From: CAYVCP01 sp964450565
GTDB taxonomy: Bacteria; Patescibacteriota; Minisyncoccia; Minisyncoccales; CG1-02-41-26
Length of the DNA stretch: 5,622 nucleotides
Direction: 5' to 3'
NCBI GenBank assembly: GCA_964450565.1
Contig: CAYVCP010000032.1
Span: forward strand, 1 to 5,622
The position numbers and the translations under genes are program-made. Positions 3,335-5,622 of this stretch are shown here, one piece after another (within the stretch, counting starts at the first letter, position 1; every line of letters starts with the position of its first letter). The notes under the pieces were generated by a model. That model had not been told where the DNA came from and ran no database searches. It saw only the letters and a program-made list of their open reading frames with translations.

Positions 3335-5622
3335 ATGCAACTTGGGGGAAAAAAATACTCAGATAAAAAAAAGCAAATTCTACCAAAAGAAAACACTTTT
3401 GATTATATTTCTTTAAAAAAAGCATCTGACTATTCTAATTGTTATTCTCAAGATTATTTAAGTTTAAGGGCAAGGCAAGGAAAGTTAAAAGCAAAGAAGC
3501 TTGGAAGAAATTGGGTTACTACAAAAGAGTGGGTTGATGAATATATATCATCTGTAAACCAATATAATAACGATCAGAAAGAGAAATTTGAGAATTATGG
3601 TAAGAAAATACCAGATAATACAAGACAAGAAGTGTCACCAACTGGTAAATTTATCAACCAAATTAAGTCTAGGGTATTTCTTATACTGTCTTTAAGGATT
3701 AAAAGGGTAGCAATTATTTGTGCTACTGTTTTTATTTTTCTTTTTACCGGAATAGTATTAGGACATTCATATGGAAAACCAATTTTAAGTTTTTTAGAAA
3801 AAGAATTTACAGAAATAACCATTTCAACAGGAAAATTTGTTTATAAGACTCCTGACAGGGCAAAAGCATTAACGCGATTCATACAAGAAGAATTTTTTAA
3901 ACTGGATTTAGAACAAAAGAAAGAAACACTAATAAAACCTGCTAAGCAGGTTTTCGAAGTTTTTAAGGAAGAGAAAAAAGAACCTTTTTTAGAAAAAAAC
4001 CATGAGAATCTTGTAAAAAATATTTGGTATAACGTAAATGGTTTTGGAAAAGATATGGTATTGGGAGCCAGGGGTATCTCACAAAGTCTTGTTTTCGAAA
4101 TGAAAAAATCCTTTAATTATGCTTATAAATTTTTTCTTGATTCTCCTATGAGGATTAAGAATACTTTTGTTTTTACTCAAGATTTCTTGGTAGGTTTTTA
4201 CCAGATTATAGACGAAAATATTCAAAATGATATAGAAGAAGATAGAGATGAGGTAGAGTTCCAAAAAATAGTTTCTGATATAAAACTAAAAAGAGATTCT
4301 TTACGGCAAGGAGTTCAGGGAATTACTCAAGAGATAGACCAGGGGATGGTTTCTAATTTTATTACTTATTTCAAGGGACCCGTTGTGAATGGTTTAAAGA
4401 AGACGGTTCAGGGCTTTCAATCTGTTGGAGGATACGTGAAAGAAGAAGTTGCTACAGGTTTAGATTTTCTTGTCTATCCTTGGAAGAAAAAAGAATCTAA
4501 AATTATAGTGCATAAAGAAGTAGAAATGGTGAAACAAGAACCGGAAAAAGAATTAGTTATTATAAAAACAGAAAAAGTTCCAGTCAAAGAAACTATTAGG
4601 GAAATTATTAAGATAGATGATGATTCTTTGGAGAAGCTTGAGCAAGACGTTACAGAAATTCAGGCTTGGGAAAAGAATATCAAAGATCTTCAAGAGCTAA
4701 CCAAGAAGTTGCAATATCATCCTCCGCAAAATAGTGTTGTTACTTCTCCTGTTTATGTTAATTACCAGGGAATTGAAGTTGGGGGGGCTGCCATACTATC
4801 TTCTTTGGGTGTTTCTGGATTAACTGGGTTGAATGATTTGGGGGTAGGTGGTTCAGCAACTATTGGCTCTGATTCTTCTGATACCTTGACAGTTGAAGCT
4901 AATTCTAATTTTTTATCATCAGTTTCTGTTCAAGGTGTCATTTCGTTAACTGGGGGTTTGACAGTAGGAGGTCTAATTGTTGATGATTCTGGTAATTTAG
5001 AAACTACGGGCACTATCAAATCTTCTCATTTTGTTTCTGATACAGAACTTTTAATAGAAGCCTTGGGTGGTGATTTTACGGCAAGCTCTTCTGATGACTT
5101 AGTTTTTAATACTGCTGGGTCAGAGAGAATGCGTATTGCTTCTTCATCTGGTTATATGGGAGTTGGTACAACCTCACCATCAAGTATGTTAGATGTTTGG
5201 GGAGATATTTTATTAAGTGGTAGTAATCATTATATCAACTTTGATAAAGCAACTTCTTCAATGGGATATGGTTTTAGAGACAACGCAGGTATTATTGAAT
5301 ATAAGCCATTTGGGGGTTCTTGGAATGCTGTTTCTTCTGGTGGTTCGGAAGATGCTATTTGGTCTACTTCTTCTGCATCAGTTTATCCGACAAACTTAAA
5401 TTTAAAAGTAGGCATAGCTACTTCAACTCCTTCAACTATTTTAGACATTTATGGAACAACAACAGCTCAAGATATTCTCCCTGCTTCTTCTATGGCATAT
5501 AACATAGGTTCTCAGGGTAGAATATGGGCCAACCTACATGTTTCTACTTCTACTATGGATCTCTTAGTAGCTTCTAAAATATCTACTACTACTTTAGGAG
5601 GAGATATGAACTTGGGAGGATA
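3335..5622 (+). CDS. Membrane-anchored surface-fibre protein with cytoplasmic helix-turn-helix domain (3' end beyond window)
   Basis: The frame is open for 762 residues and runs off the window. Residues 23-72 are an excisionase/MerR-like helix-turn-helix (YISLKKASDY, SQDYLSLRARQGKLKAKKLG, RNWVTTKEWVDEYI). A basic stretch (KSR...RIKR) precedes one membrane span at about 124-143, giving an N-inside, C-outside topology. Residues about 145-385 are helical and amphipathic. Residues 388-425 are a Lys/Glu/Pro-rich stalk, and 431-460 a short coiled coil. From about 465 the protein becomes a Gly/Ser/Thr/Val-rich beta region of the tail-fibre or adhesin kind. It has two related units, VGTTSPSSMLDVWGDI (610-625) and IATSTPSTILDIYG (694-707), and a segment ILPASSMAYNIGSQGRIWAN typical of phage-fibre-like proteins. 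Such proteins often end in an S74 self-cleaving chaperone, which would lie beyond the window. The ATG follows an in-frame TGA at 3332 and is the only start upstream of the HTH. A surface adhesin or fibre is likely; why it carries a DNA-binding-type domain is unknown. Confidence 0.85.
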   Translation, partial: MQLGGKKYSDKKKQILPKENTFDYISLKKASDYSNCYSQDYLSLRARQGKLKAKKLGRNWVTTKEWVDEYISSVNQYNNDQKEKFENYGKKIPDNTRQEVSPTGKFINQIKSRVFLILSLRIKRVAIICATVFIFLFTGIVLGHSYGKPILSFLEKEFTEITISTGKFVYKTPDRAKALTRFIQEEFFKLDLEQKKETLIKPAKQVFEVFKEEKKEPFLEKNHENLVKNIWYNVNGFGKDMVLGARGISQSLVFEMKKSFNYAYKFFLDSPMRIKNTFVFTQDFLVGFYQIIDENIQNDIEEDRDEVEFQKIVSDIKLKRDSLRQGVQGITQEIDQGMVSNFITYFKGPVVNGLKKTVQGFQSVGGYVKEEVATGLDFLVYPWKKKESKIIVHKEVEMVKQEPEKELVIIKTEKVPVKETIREIIKIDDDSLEKLEQDVTEIQAWEKNIKDLQELTKKLQYHPPQNSVVTSPVYVNYQGIEVGGAAILSSLGVSGLTGLNDLGVGGSATIGSDSSDTLTVEANSNFLSSVSVQGVISLTGGLTVGGLIVDDSGNLETTGTIKSSHFVSDTELLIEALGGDFTASSSDDLVFNTAGSERMRIASSSGYMGVGTTSPSSMLDVWGDILLSGSNHYINFDKATSSMGYGFRDNAGIIEYKPFGGSWNAVSSGGSEDAIWSTSSASVYPTNLNLKVGIATSTPSTILDIYGTTTAQDILPASSMAYNIGSQGRIWANLHVSTSTMDLLVASKISTTTLGGDMNLGG

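Noticed and set aside
3595..3822. 75-codon reverse-strand ORF
   Set aside because: It lies wholly inside the surface-fibre gene and opposite its membrane span. It has no promoter and no recognisable domain, so it is an antisense shadow.
4079..4264. 61-codon reverse-strand ORF
   Set aside because: Antisense to the helical stalk region of the surface-fibre gene. Its hydrophobic start mirrors Lys/Asn-rich codons, and there is no supporting signal.
5217..5502. Two 60-codon forward ORFs in other frames
   Set aside because: Both are out of frame within the fibre region, where Ser/Gly/Thr-rich codons produce open alternative frames. Neither has a start signal or family match.

Overview
The window is AT-rich (about one third G+C by eye), and all recognisable genes lie on the + strand. 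It looks like a chromosomal piece of a Patescibacteria/CPR bacterium, probably of the Parcubacteria group. Three things point there. A secreted coiled-coil, peptidoglycan-binding and fibronectin-like protein is followed by a very long surface protein whose GVGTTSP...LDVWG-type repeats are common in that lineage. A small winged-helix protein carries a nucleotidyltransferase-like tail. No start codon has a convincing Shine-Dalgarno sequence. The assignment is inference; no marker gene is present. The standard bacterial code (TGA as stop) fits, since no ORF needs TGA as a sense codon.

Layout. 1-62: possible last residues of an upstream gene. 63-215: AT-rich spacer with an AT hairpin, a perfect 12-bp palindrome, three exact TATAAT hexamers and a promoter. 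216-1115: exported peptidoglycan-binding protein. 1116-1193: strong hairpin terminator, then a promoter. 1194-2390: U32-family protein of the TrhP/YegQ type, probably a tRNA-modifying enzyme. 2391-2494: terminator plus two overlapping promoters. 2495-3040: winged-helix protein with a nucleotidyltransferase-fold domain whose metal-binding aspartates are replaced. 3041-3334: a long regulatory gap with a nested terminator, an A/T palindrome, three TATCGG repeats, a perfect DnaA box and a near-consensus promoter. 3335 to the window end: a membrane protein, open at the 3' end, with a cytoplasmic helix-turn-helix domain, one membrane span, a long helical stalk and an extracellular fibre-like beta region.

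The genes do not look like an operon. Each has its own promoter-like sequence, and each complete gene is followed by its own terminator. The first and last products both act at the cell surface (wall-binding anchor and fibre/adhesin). The two middle products act in the cytoplasm (translation and regulation).

The most interesting signals are two. One is the last gene's architecture: a DNA-binding domain joined through one membrane helix to a surface fibre, behind a promoter crowded with candidate binding sites. The other is that a -10-like element sits 5-7 nt before all four start codons with no Shine-Dalgarno sequence, which suggests leaderless transcription.
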